64,000 nt of DNA, taken from Hofstenia miamia. Taxonomy: Eukaryota > Xenacoelomorpha > Acoela. The position numbers were made by a program, and so were the translations under genes. Positions 23,886 through 35,464 of the stretch are shown here, piece by piece; the first letter of the stretch is position 1; each line of letters starts with the position of its first letter. Below the pieces are notes generated by a model. It was not told the origin of the DNA. It made no database searches and saw only the letters and a list, made by a program, of their open reading frames with translations. The stretch lies in assembly GCA_004352715.1 (NCBI GenBank), contig SCFE01000048.1, forward strand, positions 764,868-828,867. Direction: 5' to 3'.

Positions 23886-24040
23886 TTTTTGATTTAAAGC
23901 AATATTCACCCATACATTTTTTATCCTAGATGACAACTTTGTTGTCATTAAACTGATGAAATTTAATATCAAATTCCCGCTTTAATTTCATATATTGTCA
24001 TCTTGTTTTTGCTTCAAAGCAATATTCAACCAAATGTTTT
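23851..24040 (-). repeat. (TA)n and diverged 132-bp minisatellite unit
   Basis: A TA run at 23851-23882 is followed by about 1.2 units resembling the reverse complement of the 37431-39105 minisatellite: CAACTTTGTTGTCATTAAAC and CATATATTGTCATCTTG blocks in the same order. It lies about 90 bases upstream of the exon at 24129. Confidence 0.8.
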
Positions 24041-24128
24041 TACTAAGTTGGCAAATGTGTTTGCAATGTTTTATTTCAATATTTTTCTAGAAGAATTCTG
24101 TTAAGTTTTTTATATTCAATTGCTTTAG

Positions 24129-24332
24129 GAAAAACTAGCATGATTATTCCGAACGGTGATTGGCTCTGTACTCTATGTGATAACAACAATTTCGCAAGAA
24201 GAACTAAGTGTAATCGTTGTGGGGTGCCTAAACCACAAATGAGTGACGATGGATCGACTTGTGTTGTTCCAGCTGGGTTGGGTTCAGGTTATCACCAAGG
24301 TCCTCCGCCTTCTCATCTTCCAAGGCCAATGT
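24129..24332 (+). CDS. RanBP2-type zinc-finger protein, exon 4 of the proposed gene
   Basis: The exon follows an acceptor TTGCTTTAG and encodes a zinc ribbon, DWLCTLCDNNNFARRTKCNRC. This fits W-X-C-X2-C-X3-N-X6-C-X2-C. The Asp before Trp, the Arg pair and the Asn between the last Cys pair are residues that ZRANB2-type fingers use to bind single-stranded RNA, so RNA binding is a reasonable inference. A Gly/Pro-rich tail follows. The exon begins and ends in phase 1 and the donor is T|GTTCGT. The ATG at 24140 is internal in this model, since the frame is open back to the acceptor. With the exons at 24410, 27368 and 29959 it forms the 3' part of a gene whose 5' part I place in contig Y. Confidence 0.85.
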
Positions 24333-24409
24333 GTTCGTATTCACTATTTTATGTTTCTATTTAGAACATTTCCTGTTAGTAAAATTTTTGTAATGTGTAT
24401 TTTCTTTAG

Positions 24410-24556
24410 ATGATTCTGATTGGTTCTGCCACTTATGTAATAATAAAAATTTTGCGAGACGTGTCCATTGCAATAAATGTCATGCACCGCGGACATCATC
24501 TGGTAACCAGGGTGGTGGGTCTATGAGAATGTATGGCTATAATGACTCAACAAAAG
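24410..24556 (+). CDS. Zinc-finger protein, exon 5
   Basis: Acceptor TTTCTTTAG, donor AAAG|GTACT, phase 1 at both ends. It encodes DWFCHLCNNKNFARRVHCNKC, then a Ser/Gly-rich spacer. It is the most diverged of the fingers, but all four Cys, the Trp and the central Asn are kept. Confidence 0.85.
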
Positions 24557-25264
24557 GTACTATTTAATTGTTTAGCATCAAATATCCTATCTTCTAAAAG
24601 CAAGCAGGCGTTTACAATAGATATAGCTTGCTTTCATCTAGTTCAATATTTTGCGTAAATCGTTGTTTTTTGGACAACATTCATTTTTACTGAGTAATTG
24701 ATCATAATAGCCGTCTTTATCTTTATCTACAACATTCTTTTCTTTATTGAAATCATTTGCGACATAATAAATTTTCACATACCTTTAATATCAATTCATT
24801 TTAGTGTATTTTATTGAAGTTCTACTGCTATGGGTTTGTAATCAGTTGTATCAGTTAGAGATATATGGAGTTTTATAAATATGTCGATTTTCAAATCTGA
24901 TAACTACAATATACTAAAATCCGTAAAATACAACAACGATAGAATCATCGAATTACAATGTGTTCAAACCACTAGAAAATTATGCTGTACATAAACCTAT
25001 ACGTTGCAGATGCATAGTGATGCAACATCCAGCACTAAATTCTACTTCTTTTTTATAATATTATTAATACTATTATGCCTATGAAGCCAAAATAATAAAT
25101 CAAGTTTCTTGGTCAGAGGACAGTCACCGCAGGTAAATAGATGGATTAGTAAACAAAACAAGAGAAGGCATCAGTAAAGATGAAAGACATGGATTTGTTG
25201 AATATTGTGAGCATTTAAAAAGTCAATAACCGTTAGAGGGTTAAGTTTTGGGACCATAAATAGA

Positions 25265-25870
25265 TTACCTGACAACACTATCAGAGCGAGTGAACTTTAT
25301 AAAATCAAAAGGATCGAGGTCAATATTGCGAGTCAGTAAACGATTGAACAGGATGAGACCACAGGTATGAAGGTGGAGTGACAACAGGGAAGTGACTAGT
25401 TTGAGCAGAGCATCTTTGTATGTTAAGAGAGAAATCCATTTGAAGGCACGTTGCTTTGAGTGGAACAAGGCATGAAACGGTTGCCAATAGGGAGAAGCAT
25501 AGACAAGGATGGCACAAGTAATGGACTTTAACAACGAGAGTTTCACAGCTTTACAGAGCCGCAAGGACACATTTCCAGTCAGTCTGCAGCAAGTTGAACT
25601 CCAATATGAGTGCTATGTGGAGAAAAATTCATTGGAAGACGAGTTGAGATCAGATTGAGGATGGTTGATAGGCTTCAGGATTGCATATATCTAACGACGC
25701 CGAACAGTTTTCACAGATGGGGGAGTCTGATGAGGGACTTTATGGTGGAAGAACGGTCGCTGGCATGAATGTATTCAAACGTATTGTAGGAACTACCAAG
25801 GAATTAATCTATTCGCTTTGAGGTGCACCATAGACGACTGTTTCCTTTTCGGTGTTCAGTTTAGCATCAC
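25265..25870 (-). pseudogene. LINE 3'-end fragment
   Basis: The minus frame 25570-25265 reads like the C-terminal end of a LINE reverse transcriptase protein: an ILVYASPYW block, a KQRAFKWISL block and a YKDALLKL block followed by an ILFNRLLTRN block. This is the order seen after the RT domain in many jockey- and CR1-like elements. Only the tail is present, and the sequence toward 25870 is full of stops. It is a dead insertion in an intron. Confidence 0.5.
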
Positions 25871-26090
25871 ACTATCAATATTTCTGTATAATTTTGGATT
25901 CTGTACCCAATCGTTATAGCTTAAACTTGTCCCAACCTTCAACAGTCTCTCTATTTGGTTCCTTATGCTATTTGTAATTTTTGGCATTAGCTTCCTTTTC
26001 ATTCTCTTGATCGCTGATAACGCTTTACGTCAGTAACCAATTAAGTATTGATTATATTGTTCAGCCTTCAAAATTAGTCTCACTTCAGGC

Positions 26091-26410
26091 CAGACTTGTC
26101 CACGAGCCGACATTGCCAAGCTCGACTCATTTAAATTTTGTGTAAGTTCGACTCGGCTCGCCAGTTTTAGCTCGATTTTTTTTTAAATATTGTACTCAAC
26201 AATTTTTTACATAGCTCTTCCTATTATTTAATAAACATTTCTTAAATAAGATTATAGGAAAGGCATACTGACTGCAAAAAATAAGAAAAATCTCCATAAT
26301 CAATTTAACAAGCAGAACTATAGACTTGCTTTGCCTAAAATAGGCTCGTTTTGGGCTCGTTGTATATCAAATACTGTGCTCAAGCTCGGCTCGGCTCGTT
26401 GACAAGTCTG
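26091..26410. mobile_element. 320-bp inverted-repeat (MITE-like) element
   Basis: Left end CAGACTTGTCCACGAGCC, right end reverse-complementing to CAGACTTGTCAACGAGCC. Short GGCTCG words repeat inside both ends. CAG termini suggest hAT, but the flanking 8 bases (CTTCAGGC and AGAGTAAA) do not match, so the class is unproven. Confidence 0.65.
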
Positions 26411-27367
26411 AGAGTAAAAAAAACAGTTTTCCTACAAGATAGTTAATCCCCATTGTTTATTCTTACTATAATGTAGCAAGATTATTTGCACGTAAGGTAT
26501 AGAAAAAGAGCTCACTGATTTAGTCAATAATCTGATTTTCAATACTAGAAATCAAAAAACTAAATGTAGAGTTAAAATATATTGTATTGATATGCAGAGC
26601 AAACGAATACTTTTTGATAGCAATATGCACTGTATTTTAGCATGACTCAAGGGTTGCCGTTCTTTTGGCTCATTTATGTAAAATTTTGAAGTAGCTTCAG
26701 CGTCATCAATAACGAATTTTGCATGTACACCTTGTCGCTAAAAATGGGCTGTTGAGTTTTGTTTTTCGTTAATCTCTTTTGTTGCCCTGATACAAAAATG
26801 ATTATTGAGATTTGCAGAGCGTATGATAACATAACCAACGATGACAATTAAATTTGCGTGTTTAAAGACTTGCAAAATCCTAGTTTTTGCTCTTGTTTAC
26901 TTTAGTCATGAGACAAATGAAACAGGTAAACTTCTGTATCACAACGTCACGTATGATTCTAGTTTTTTATAGACGACATCAGGCATGCCAAAGACTACCT
27001 TCTACAGAAACTTTAAAGGGGTGGATCATTCATAGATAAGGCTGACCGTGGCCATCCTGTGAAAATGTCGGGACATAAACAGCACAGATTGCTAAACCTA
27101 GCTTTGAAAAATTGGCTAGACCGTGTATAAAGAAGAAATTTCCTGCAAATTGTCCCGAATATCATAGATTTCCACGAAGAACAACGCGTTGTTTTGCATA
27201 AAATTGACGAAACTACGGTTTTTAGGACGTTTTTCTCCCATTTTTTGCGACAAGGTATATAAACAGACATTTACACATATCCTCAGAAAATTAATTATTG
27301 CAAAACCTCATCTGATAAGCATACAATTAAAAATATTTACAATACATTTGATAAATATTGTTTTTAG

Positions 27368-27541
27368 GTCCACGTGTTGCTAGCGGTGATTGGATGTGCC
27401 CTGAATGTAACAATCATAATTTTGCTAAACGTACTCAGTGTAACAAGTGCCAATTACCGAAGCCTGACAACCCTGAGCCCCCAAATTTTATGGGCGGAGG
27501 CTCACAAAGGACGGTTGTCACTAATCCAAATGCATATCACA
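27368..27541 (+). CDS. Zinc-finger protein, exon 6
   Basis: Acceptor TTTTTAG, donor A|GTAAGT (strong), phase 1 at both ends. It encodes [18 protein letters not shown] followed by the second Cys pair (CNKC) and a Pro/Asn/Gly-rich tail. It shares the NHNFAKRT core with exons 3 and 7, consistent with exon duplication. Confidence 0.9.
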
Positions 27542-27988
27542 GTAAGTGTTACACTTTTCTAGAGTAATCCTCCTTAACGCTGTATTAAAATGAACTCAGA
27601 AATAAGGATCGACCTACTGTGGTCTTGAGTCGACGTTCGACACTATTACCATTTCACAATTATATTTCATTTTATTGATTAACTGGAGTGTGTAAAAAAT
27701 TGTGTTTCAAAAGTATGTGAAATACGTGTGTTTTGGACTAACCTAATAACGCGCTTGTGAAGTCATTAGCCAAAACTATCTCCTGTTTTATTATGGTTCT
27801 TTTGACACCCATTATTGAACAGTAATTGTTTAAAGTAAGTTAAATAAATATTACTTCAACATTTAACTTCAATTCTGTATTTGAGTATACTTCAGGTTGT
27901 ATTTCTTTTGAAAATTTTTGTTAAGATGTTTTAATACAAAAACTAAGTAGTAATTAACCCATATCAGCCCAGACTACTAAATATAGTA

Positions 27989-29417
27989 CAGGGTGTTCAG
28001 TAAAAAAACTGGAAATTCCAGATATATTAAAGTGTGAATTTAAAATGTTAGTTTAATTAAAACACAATATCTGGAAATAAATATTTGGAAATTCCAAAAC
28101 ATATGACTGTTTTATGATTGGCTGATAGCTTGTCAGTATCGTACGGTATAAAATAAGAATCCATGAATCAGTAGATTTCATCACTTTATTTTGTGCAAAT
28201 GTCTCAGAGTTAACTGACTTCCAACGCCAAGTGATTGTATTATTTAAAAATGAGCATCCCACTTGGGGCCTTGGTAAATGCAGTAAAATTCTGCCCAACT
28301 TCTTCGGGACAATTACTAAAAATCAGTTCACACTGGTGGTTAAACGAATGAAACGAACAAGATATGCATCTCATCGCAAGCAAAGGAACAGGTACTGCCA
28401 CAAAATTTGATTGTAATGCACGCGCTGCTGTTTTGAATTTGGCTGTTACGCCCCAAGGTTCTCCACGAAGAGGGCATTGTAGCAAAGGATGATATCACGC
28501 GAGTTAAATATGTCATTAGGAACTGTGAATGACATTTTGAAAAAGTCAGCGTTAAAATGCTATAGAAGGATCAAATGTAACAAGCTAACAGATGCTCATA
28601 AAGAAAAAAGACTTGAAAAATCAATTGCAATGATCGACAAGTTTTACCCAGGAGATTTGTGGAAAACGGTGTGGTTCTTCGACGAAGCCAGTTTTATGCT
28701 AAATGCCCCACTAAATTCACAGAATGAACGCATCTACCGAGCAGTGAACGTAAAGACTGACATCGATGATAGTGACATTTTAGCAGAAATCGACAGTCAA
28801 CAAAAGTCTATACTTTGTTATGCTGCGGTTTCCTGGTTTGGGAAGTCAAATCTCTATTTCATTGAAGGTTATGCAGCTGGCCAAGACAACGTCCCAAATT
28901 CAAAGAAGAAGAAAAAGACAGTAAATCAGGAAATTTATCAAGAAGAAATGTGCCCTCACGTTTTCGAAGACATCAATCGCATAATGCAAAATAAACCATG
29001 GACTTGGCAGCAAGATGGTGCAAAGCCACACACAGCAGTCGCAACAATTAATTGGCTTAGAGAAAACACGCCTGATTTTATTGAACCAAGTGAATGGCCT
29101 TCAAAAAGTCCAGATTTAAACGTAATGGACTACTGCATGTGGAGCATTTTACTGTCTCATCTTCAACAAAAGCGTGGACAGATAACTGATATTGAAATGC
29201 TTAAAGATGTTTTGACACAAGCGTGGAATCAAATACCCGAGACAACTATCCAGTCAGGCACCTCTGCATGGATGCAACGTTTGAGGCGATGCGCTGAAGT
29301 CCGTGGTGCTCATCTTGAACATTATTGAAATTACGATATTGTGTTTTATTTAAACCAACATTTTAAATACACACTTTAATATATCTGGAATTTCCTGGTT
29401 TTTTACTGAACACCCTG
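27989..29417 (+). mobile_element. Mariner-like transposon with intact ends
   Basis: Tc1/mariner-superfamily DNA transposon in the last intron of the zinc-finger gene. Terminal inverted repeats of about 84 bases begin CAGGGTGTTCAGTAAAAAA at 27989 and, inverted, at 29417. They are flanked by TA on both sides (27987-27988 and 29418-29419), the target duplication of this superfamily. Total length is 1429 bases. The ends differ at only a few positions, so insertion looks fairly recent. Fragments of the same family are trapped at 18113-20613. Confidence 0.95.
28200..29328 (+). pseudogene. Mariner transposase, 5' part frameshifted
   Basis: Cut-and-paste transposase. The open 279-codon part (28489-29328) carries a helix-turn-helix remnant (SRELNMSLGTVNDILKKS), VWFFDEASFML (first catalytic Asp), WQQDGAKPHTA (second Asp) and SPDLNVMDYCMW, where the Asp of MDY lies 37 residues after the second. 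That spacing fits a DD37D-type mariner. Upstream, 28200-28488 continues the first DNA-binding domain (FQRQVIVLFKNEHPTWG) but needs at least two frame changes, so the full protein of about 345 residues cannot be made from this copy. The ATG at 28489 is internal to the ancestral protein. Confidence 0.9.
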
Positions 29418-29958
29418 TACAAAGATGTAAAAACAATGGTAACGAATATATTCTTTTTTAACGCGATTGCATGATTTAAACAACTGGAAAGGGAACTATA
29501 TATATTAATTCCTGCCCTCTAAAACCCATTTAGTTTTACTAAAAAATACTTATGTAAATATGATCAGAGAGTCCCAGAGACATCACTTACACAGACAAAA
29601 TATGGAAAAAAAATTGGGCAGTAATGGGTTAAGACATGTCCTCACCAATTACCTATGTGTTCGGTTTTCCCAATTATTGAATAAAGTACATCTATAATAC
29701 GCAGTAAATCATTATTTTAATATAGCTTCTACATGTAAAACAATATGAAATTACATTTACTGAAATTTTGACAAATCATGATGATTCAGTGCTTTTTACA
29801 ATACTTTTTTTTGGCAGTGCACTTCATTTTGTAACGTTCCTGCTTTAATTTTCATTTGATTTAATATAATAAATGTCAGTAATTTATCTAAGATTTGAAT
29901 ATTTATTTGAAATATACAATCTTTATAACTTTTACATATAATTATGGTATTTTTGTAG

Positions 29959-30089
29959 ACAGTAGTGGTCGGCGTGTGGCTGATGGTGATTGGATGTGTC
30001 CAAAATGTGACAATCATAATTTTGCAAAACGCACAAAGTGCAACAGATGTAGTCTAGATAGGCCTTCTGCCCATGGGATGATTCATTGA
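29959..30089 (+). CDS. Zinc-finger protein, last exon (exon 7)
   Basis: Acceptor TTTTTGTAG. The exon encodes RVADGDWMCPKCDNHNFAKR, then CNRC and a short tail ending in a TGA stop at 30087-30089. The incoming phase (1) matches the donor at 27541. It is closest in sequence to exon 3 in contig Y, which shares RVADGDW. Confidence 0.9.
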
Positions 30090-30880
30090 AATGTACTGTG
30101 CCAATTCAGTAAATTTCTTTGCCCAACCATCCATTAACGTGTTTATTTTTATATTTTTGTATTCATAAATGTTTAATTGCATCTGTGATACATTTTACAA
30201 TGGATTCTTTTTATTGTAAATATAGTAGTTATTTGTAACTTTTAAATAATATAAGTTTCGTTCGGTTTATTACATTTGTCATTTTCATTAATAATATCAT
30301 TAGAACGAATATTACAAAACAATTTAAACGAATTTTGGAATTCATTGCAGACCTTAAAAGGAATTCATGTCCACCTAGTTTTGTGGATCAATTTAACAGA
30401 TAGGAAAGACCCATTACTGAAATATGCACTTGAAATTAGCCTTGTATTTACGCATTCAGTATCAGGGAATGCAACCTTTAGATAAAATAAATCAAATGCG
30501 AAAGCATCTAAACTAATATTTTCATCAATATCTATTAAATATGTTATCCTATCTCGTACTAATTTTCGTTTCAAAGGACATTGTGCGAATTACATTTACA
30601 TAAATAAAATCTTTGAAAACGTTTGAAATGCTATTAAAAAAATTTTCCTGTTAATCAATATAAGGTCCGCTATAAAATTCTTTGTAGCAAAAATAATCCA
30701 TGTCCAAAAATGAACTTTATTAGGTCGGAATGTGCGTTTGGTACTGCATCACTCATAGGTGGCTCAAATATAATATATATTTTAGAAAATTCCAGGTTGT
30801 CTAAATTTTTTCTTGCTCTTTGTATATTAGCTAATAATGATATTTGAATACTCCATTTTGTTTCCAGGCATAAAAATCTC
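30090..30880. other. 3' flank of the zinc-finger gene
   Basis: AT-rich, with no coding region seen. No clear AATAAA occurs in the first 300 bases. Confidence 0.5.
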
Positions 30881-30884
30881 ATTT

Positions 30885-31030
30885 GGAAGTATTGGATTGA
30901 GGCTTGTGTTCTCCGGTCTCCTCTTCGTGGGAGCTCCAAACACCTGAAATACAAAGAGTCAATTCTCAAGAGCCGCTTAGAGCGTTGGTTGAATGGTGAT
31001 TATGCTCAACTCTGGTACGAAGCAACTGTA
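30885..31030 (+). pseudogene. LINE-like fragment, N-terminal side
   Basis: The plus frame contains ESILKSRLERWLNGDYAQLW, a phrase that resembles the region upstream of the RT domain in a group of invertebrate LINE-like proteins. It is oriented opposite to the matching downstream part at 32436-31376, which lies between inverted repeats. Confidence 0.45.
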
Positions 31031-31111
31031 AGTTCTGGCAACATTAAAAATAAGTCATCTGTCAGTTCCAGCCAAAAAATTCCACACAGTATATTACAAA
31101 TGAAAATGAAG

Positions 31112-32580
31112 TACATTTTACAAAATTAGCATTACAAAAATAAAATATTTAAGAATCACCACATATAAAATTGTTTTTTTAAAAAAGAACGAAAATCAAT
31201 ACATTTAAAATTAACATTACAATGATTATTTTTTGGGTGCTCGATACAGAAAAACTTGTACAATGGTTGAGTTTGGGTTCCAGATGCCGTAGATTAGACA
31301 TGAATTGCTTGAACCCTAACCACGATATATTGACAAAAGAAGTGTAGCATTTCCCCGCTGTAAAATTACTGACAATTGCTGGAAAAATATGTAGAAATCG
31401 TATTCAGATCGCAAGAGGCACTTCCGGCAGAAGAAGCAGCTGCTGAACATGATTCTGTGTATTTAGGAAGCTTTCGGTTGTCTGAAACTTCTAGAGCACG
31501 ACCAGCATTAGTACCCGCAAGAGAAACAATCGAAGGCTGCAGTGAACTAATTAGTCACGTCTAGAGCCGCTGGTCGCCACAAGGCCAGCACGAGACTTGG
31601 TGAGGTTAGACTTTCCAAGCACATTTCGAAGCAGTTGCAAAAATAGCGTCCCTGAGTCGATCATGGCGCGCTAATCTTTCACCAGCGCAGGACATGGCAT
31701 GATCACCGAATAAATCCAAAGGCTTAAAGCATTTTGGACATTTTTTGTTATCAATTAAGGGGATGCCAAGCCGATAACAAAGCTAAATTCGGAATTCTGC
31801 AGGAGCGAAAGAAAAACCAAGTGCTTTCAAGGGAATGGCAGCCAACCAATCCCCACTTCCTGGTATGGAACAAGAGGTCTTGTTTTATCGCGAGGAAATA
31901 AACTGGAGGATAAACAAGTATTCTGGCTAACTTGCTGTAAAAGTGAAAAAATAGACTTCTGTGCTTTTGGGGCCATGTGGCCATGTGTAAAGGCATTTCA
32001 GTCAACGCTATTCGTTTGCTAGAAAGTTCTTGCAAACACTGATGTGGCACAGAGTAAATATAATCATCAGCACTATCCGAATCAAATTATTCCAATTCTG
32101 TAGTAACAGTTGCGGGATTAGAAGTTCTTAAACAAAACGAATTTTAGGTAGTGAAGCACAGCTCCTTAACAGATGCAATTCTGACTGTGGATCTTCAAGT
32201 AATTTTATGGCATTCATAATTTGAATGGACTTAGAAACACGTTTCGAGAAGAACTCTTGGGCAAATTTTGGAGACTTGGAGATAGGAGCTCCAAGAGTGA
32301 CAATACCATCTTTTCGTCTGTTGATTGTATTGGGCAAAGCACTGAAATCGCAATTAGGATTAGGCGACCAAATTTCACATGTGACATCTGGGATCACAAA
32401 CTCATTAAATAGTGTTATCCTCAGCATCTCAACCATTCTACAAGTTTTTCAGCATTGATCACCCAAAAAATAATAATGTTAATTTTATATGTATTGATTT
32501 TCGTTCTTTTAAAAAAAATAATTTTATATTTGGTGATTCTTAAATATTCTATTTTTGTAATGTTAATTTTGTAAAATGTG
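31112..32580. repeat. 130-bp inverted repeat flanking a LINE piece
   Basis: 31112-31243 and 32457-32580 are reverse complements with about 90 percent identity by eye. Shared blocks include ACATTTTACAAAATTA and GAACGAAAATCAATACAT. They enclose the minus-strand RT fragment. Confidence 0.8.
31376..32436 (-). pseudogene. LINE reverse-transcriptase C-terminal part
   Basis: The frame 32436-32128 contains GIVTLGAPISKSPKF and KLLEDPQSELHLLRSCASL, a post-catalytic RT block of an invertebrate LINE-like family. 32050-31751 continues with decayed coding, and 31740-31600 reads LDLFGDHAMSCAGERLARHD, a Cys/His segment typical of that family's C-terminus. The catalytic YADD region is absent. Orientation is opposite to the upstream piece at 30885, consistent with a flip between the inverted repeats. 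Confidence 0.6.
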
Positions 32581-32694
32581 TATAATTTATTCTTTTATTT
32601 TTATATTGTAAATAGTTAACTCTTGTGGAAAAAGAATAGACTTAGAAATATAATCTTTTGGTTTGGAAGAATTTTTATTACAAACATTTTATGC

Positions 32695-33487
32695 CCATTT
32701 TAGTTGAACTCCAAGCTTTTTTATCATTAGGCTGTGTACATTAGTATATAAGATTTTAGCATAGTTTAAATTACTCATAACGAATGCATGAAACATTTGA
32801 ATTACTGCAGTTAACTGTTGTGAAGCATGGGATATCTTTTTAATACCAACAGCTATTTTTTAATATTAGTAATTTTATGCGATGTGAAATTATGCTTTGA
32901 ATCTATTGTTATTCCTAAATATTTCAACTTACTAATAGGTGTAATAAATCCATTATTGAAGTTAATCGAGTAGACAGAGCTGTCCATTTTTTTATAAAAG
33001 TTTGTATTATACAAAATTCAGGTTTTTCGCATTACTATCGAATTTATGCGTGCGAAAATAGTTGCTCAATTCCATACAATTCGATTTAATAACTTTTACA
33101 GTGTTATTTAAAGATTTATTTCCATGGTAAATAGATGTATCATCAGCGCATTGTTATTTGTTGTTGATAATTTCCTTCATGGCATTCACATAAAGATTAA
33201 AATGTAGTGGGCCTAGTATGGTTACTTGAGAAACATCATTATTTACTGACAACCTATTTGAAAAAATATCACCTAGCTCTGCTGATGTCTAGTATAATGT
33301 GAGCACTGTTAAGAGAAAAACCAATATTTTTATTTTTTTAATATCTCATGATTAATAGAATCGAATGTTTTGGAAAGGTCTAGACAGGCAATCGCAAAAA
33401 TTACCAGAATATTATAAATTATTGTTGTCGTTTATATAAACGTGTGTGATGTTGAGTAATTTATTCTAAAACCGAATTGTGATTTGG
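32695..33487 (-). pseudogene. LINE-A reverse transcriptase, 3' half
   Basis: On the minus strand from 33487: QFGFRINYSTSHT, a decayed motif A (CLDLSKTFDSINHE near 33370), VTILGPLHFNLYVNAM (motif B' region, near 33210), ADDTSIY (motif C, near 33150), KLKYLGITIDSKHNF near 32920, and SNLNYAKILY near 32760. The order is that of a jockey/CR1-type RT. Frameshifts and stops occur. Its 5' half lies at 50841-51650, on the other side of the P-like insertion. Confidence 0.85.
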
Positions 33488-33525
33488 ACCATAACCAAGG
33501 TGATACTGAGACAGGCCATGAACTG
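33488..33525 (+). repeat. Left target duplication and P-like terminal repeat
   Basis: ACCATAAC at 33488-33495 is the 8-bp duplication. The terminus begins CAAGGTGATACTGAGACAGG and runs 30 bases to 33525, with one mismatch to the other end. Weaker similarity continues to about 33553, including a GGGCGG block. Confidence 0.95.
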
Positions 33526-33813
33526 CCATTTGAGATTAATTTTACCTGGGCGGATAATTTCTGTTGAAATACAGAAATATTTATAGCAAAACTGAAATAA
33601 AGTTTTATTTTACAACATTACAACATTGCATTTAATGAAAAGCATACTAAAACACACAAATTAAAAATTTAAATTTTATTTGAACTTCGAAATCTTTTTT
33701 AAATCTTTTCTAAACTCTACGAAGAGTTTAGTTAAATTGTTCAATAATATATTTGATCCTTTCAAACAAATTCCATTAAGAGGTTTAAACATAAACTTAT
33801 GTTCTGAAGCAAT

Positions 33814-34350
33814 TTATTTCATTCCTCTAATTAAGCGTTTTCTGCAAAATTTGTTTCCCCAAAGTTTCCATTGAATGTTAGAAAATATTACACAAAACGA
33901 GAAAAAAATTTCTAACTTATTACAAGGAATGTGCAAGCCTACTCTTGAATAAGTCTCCAAATACGAACTCATATCAAATGTTACAGATGACAACTCATGT
34001 TTATCAATTCGAACAATATAGCCACAAACATATAAAAGAACATTGAGTGTATCCTTATCTAAGATAAACTGAATTGAGCTTGGATTCAAACTGTTAATAT
34101 ATGTAATTGTAATCTGCAGATCTTCTGAAATGCGCAAACAATTCTTCAATTGTATCTCCACAAATTTTCCAAGAAGGACATATTTGGGTTGATAACTTCT
34201 AATTGTATGTAATAAATGTTTGGCCAATGCAAAAAAACCATTACTTGTCCGCATTAATGCATTTGAAGTGTCCATTGTTAAAGATTTTGAACGAGTTGAA
34301 GCTTTGACAGGAGCCATAAATTGAGCTAACTGCCCAATTTTATATAGAAA
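33814..34350 (-). pseudogene. P-type transposase, C-terminal part
   Basis: C-terminal part of the transposase that would excise and insert the element. The minus frame 34317-33814, open upstream to about 34350, contains QFMAPVKASTRSKSL, TSNALMRTSNGFFALAKHLL, KYVLLGKFVEIQLKN, LLYVCGYIVRI and a SRVGLHIPCNKLEIFF block. In this order these are hallmarks of THAP9/P-like transposases. After LLGKF the usual segment with acidic and FG residues looks altered, so activity is doubtful. It ends about 290 bases from the left terminus. The coding part just upstream is lost in the gap. Confidence 0.75.
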
Positions 34351-34464
34351 ACTTAATTAATCTTGATCATCTATTGATATAAAGGCTTCTCAAATAAGTT
34401 CAAGTTTCTCTTAAATTGAATTGAAGACTTTACATTTCCAATATCAATTAGACGTCAAATACTT

Positions 34465-35464
34465 NNNNNNNNNNNNNNNNNNNNNNNNNNNNNNNNNNNN
34501 NNNNNNNNNNNNNNNNNNNNNNNNNNNNNNNNNNNNNNNNNNNNNNNNNNNNNNNNNNNNNNNNNNNNNNNNNNNNNNNNNNNNNNNNNNNNNNNNNNNN
34601 NNNNNNNNNNNNNNNNNNNNNNNNNNNNNNNNNNNNNNNNNNNNNNNNNNNNNNNNNNNNNNNNNNNNNNNNNNNNNNNNNNNNNNNNNNNNNNNNNNNN
34701 NNNNNNNNNNNNNNNNNNNNNNNNNNNNNNNNNNNNNNNNNNNNNNNNNNNNNNNNNNNNNNNNNNNNNNNNNNNNNNNNNNNNNNNNNNNNNNNNNNNN
34801 NNNNNNNNNNNNNNNNNNNNNNNNNNNNNNNNNNNNNNNNNNNNNNNNNNNNNNNNNNNNNNNNNNNNNNNNNNNNNNNNNNNNNNNNNNNNNNNNNNNN
34901 NNNNNNNNNNNNNNNNNNNNNNNNNNNNNNNNNNNNNNNNNNNNNNNNNNNNNNNNNNNNNNNNNNNNNNNNNNNNNNNNNNNNNNNNNNNNNNNNNNNN
35001 NNNNNNNNNNNNNNNNNNNNNNNNNNNNNNNNNNNNNNNNNNNNNNNNNNNNNNNNNNNNNNNNNNNNNNNNNNNNNNNNNNNNNNNNNNNNNNNNNNNN
35101 NNNNNNNNNNNNNNNNNNNNNNNNNNNNNNNNNNNNNNNNNNNNNNNNNNNNNNNNNNNNNNNNNNNNNNNNNNNNNNNNNNNNNNNNNNNNNNNNNNNN
35201 NNNNNNNNNNNNNNNNNNNNNNNNNNNNNNNNNNNNNNNNNNNNNNNNNNNNNNNNNNNNNNNNNNNNNNNNNNNNNNNNNNNNNNNNNNNNNNNNNNNN
35301 NNNNNNNNNNNNNNNNNNNNNNNNNNNNNNNNNNNNNNNNNNNNNNNNNNNNNNNNNNNNNNNNNNNNNNNNNNNNNNNNNNNNNNNNNNNNNNNNNNNN
35401 NNNNNNNNNNNNNNNNNNNNNNNNNNNNNNNNNNNNNNNNNNNNNNNNNNNNNNNNNNNNNNNN
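34465..35464. other. Assembly gap, exactly 1000 N
   Basis: Placeholder gap. The left flank lies inside the P-like element. The right flank is a TA run with no sign of transposase. Confidence 0.95.

Larger units (their letters stand above)
24557..27367. other. Intron 5 of the zinc-finger gene
   Basis: 2.8 kb, holding a minus-strand LINE remnant (25265-25870) and an inverted-repeat element (26091-26410). Nothing else is recognised. Confidence 0.7.

Noticed and set aside
26091-26410. Calling the 320-bp element a hAT MITE
   Set aside because: The inverted ends are clear but no 8-bp target duplication is visible, so only the MITE-like label is kept.
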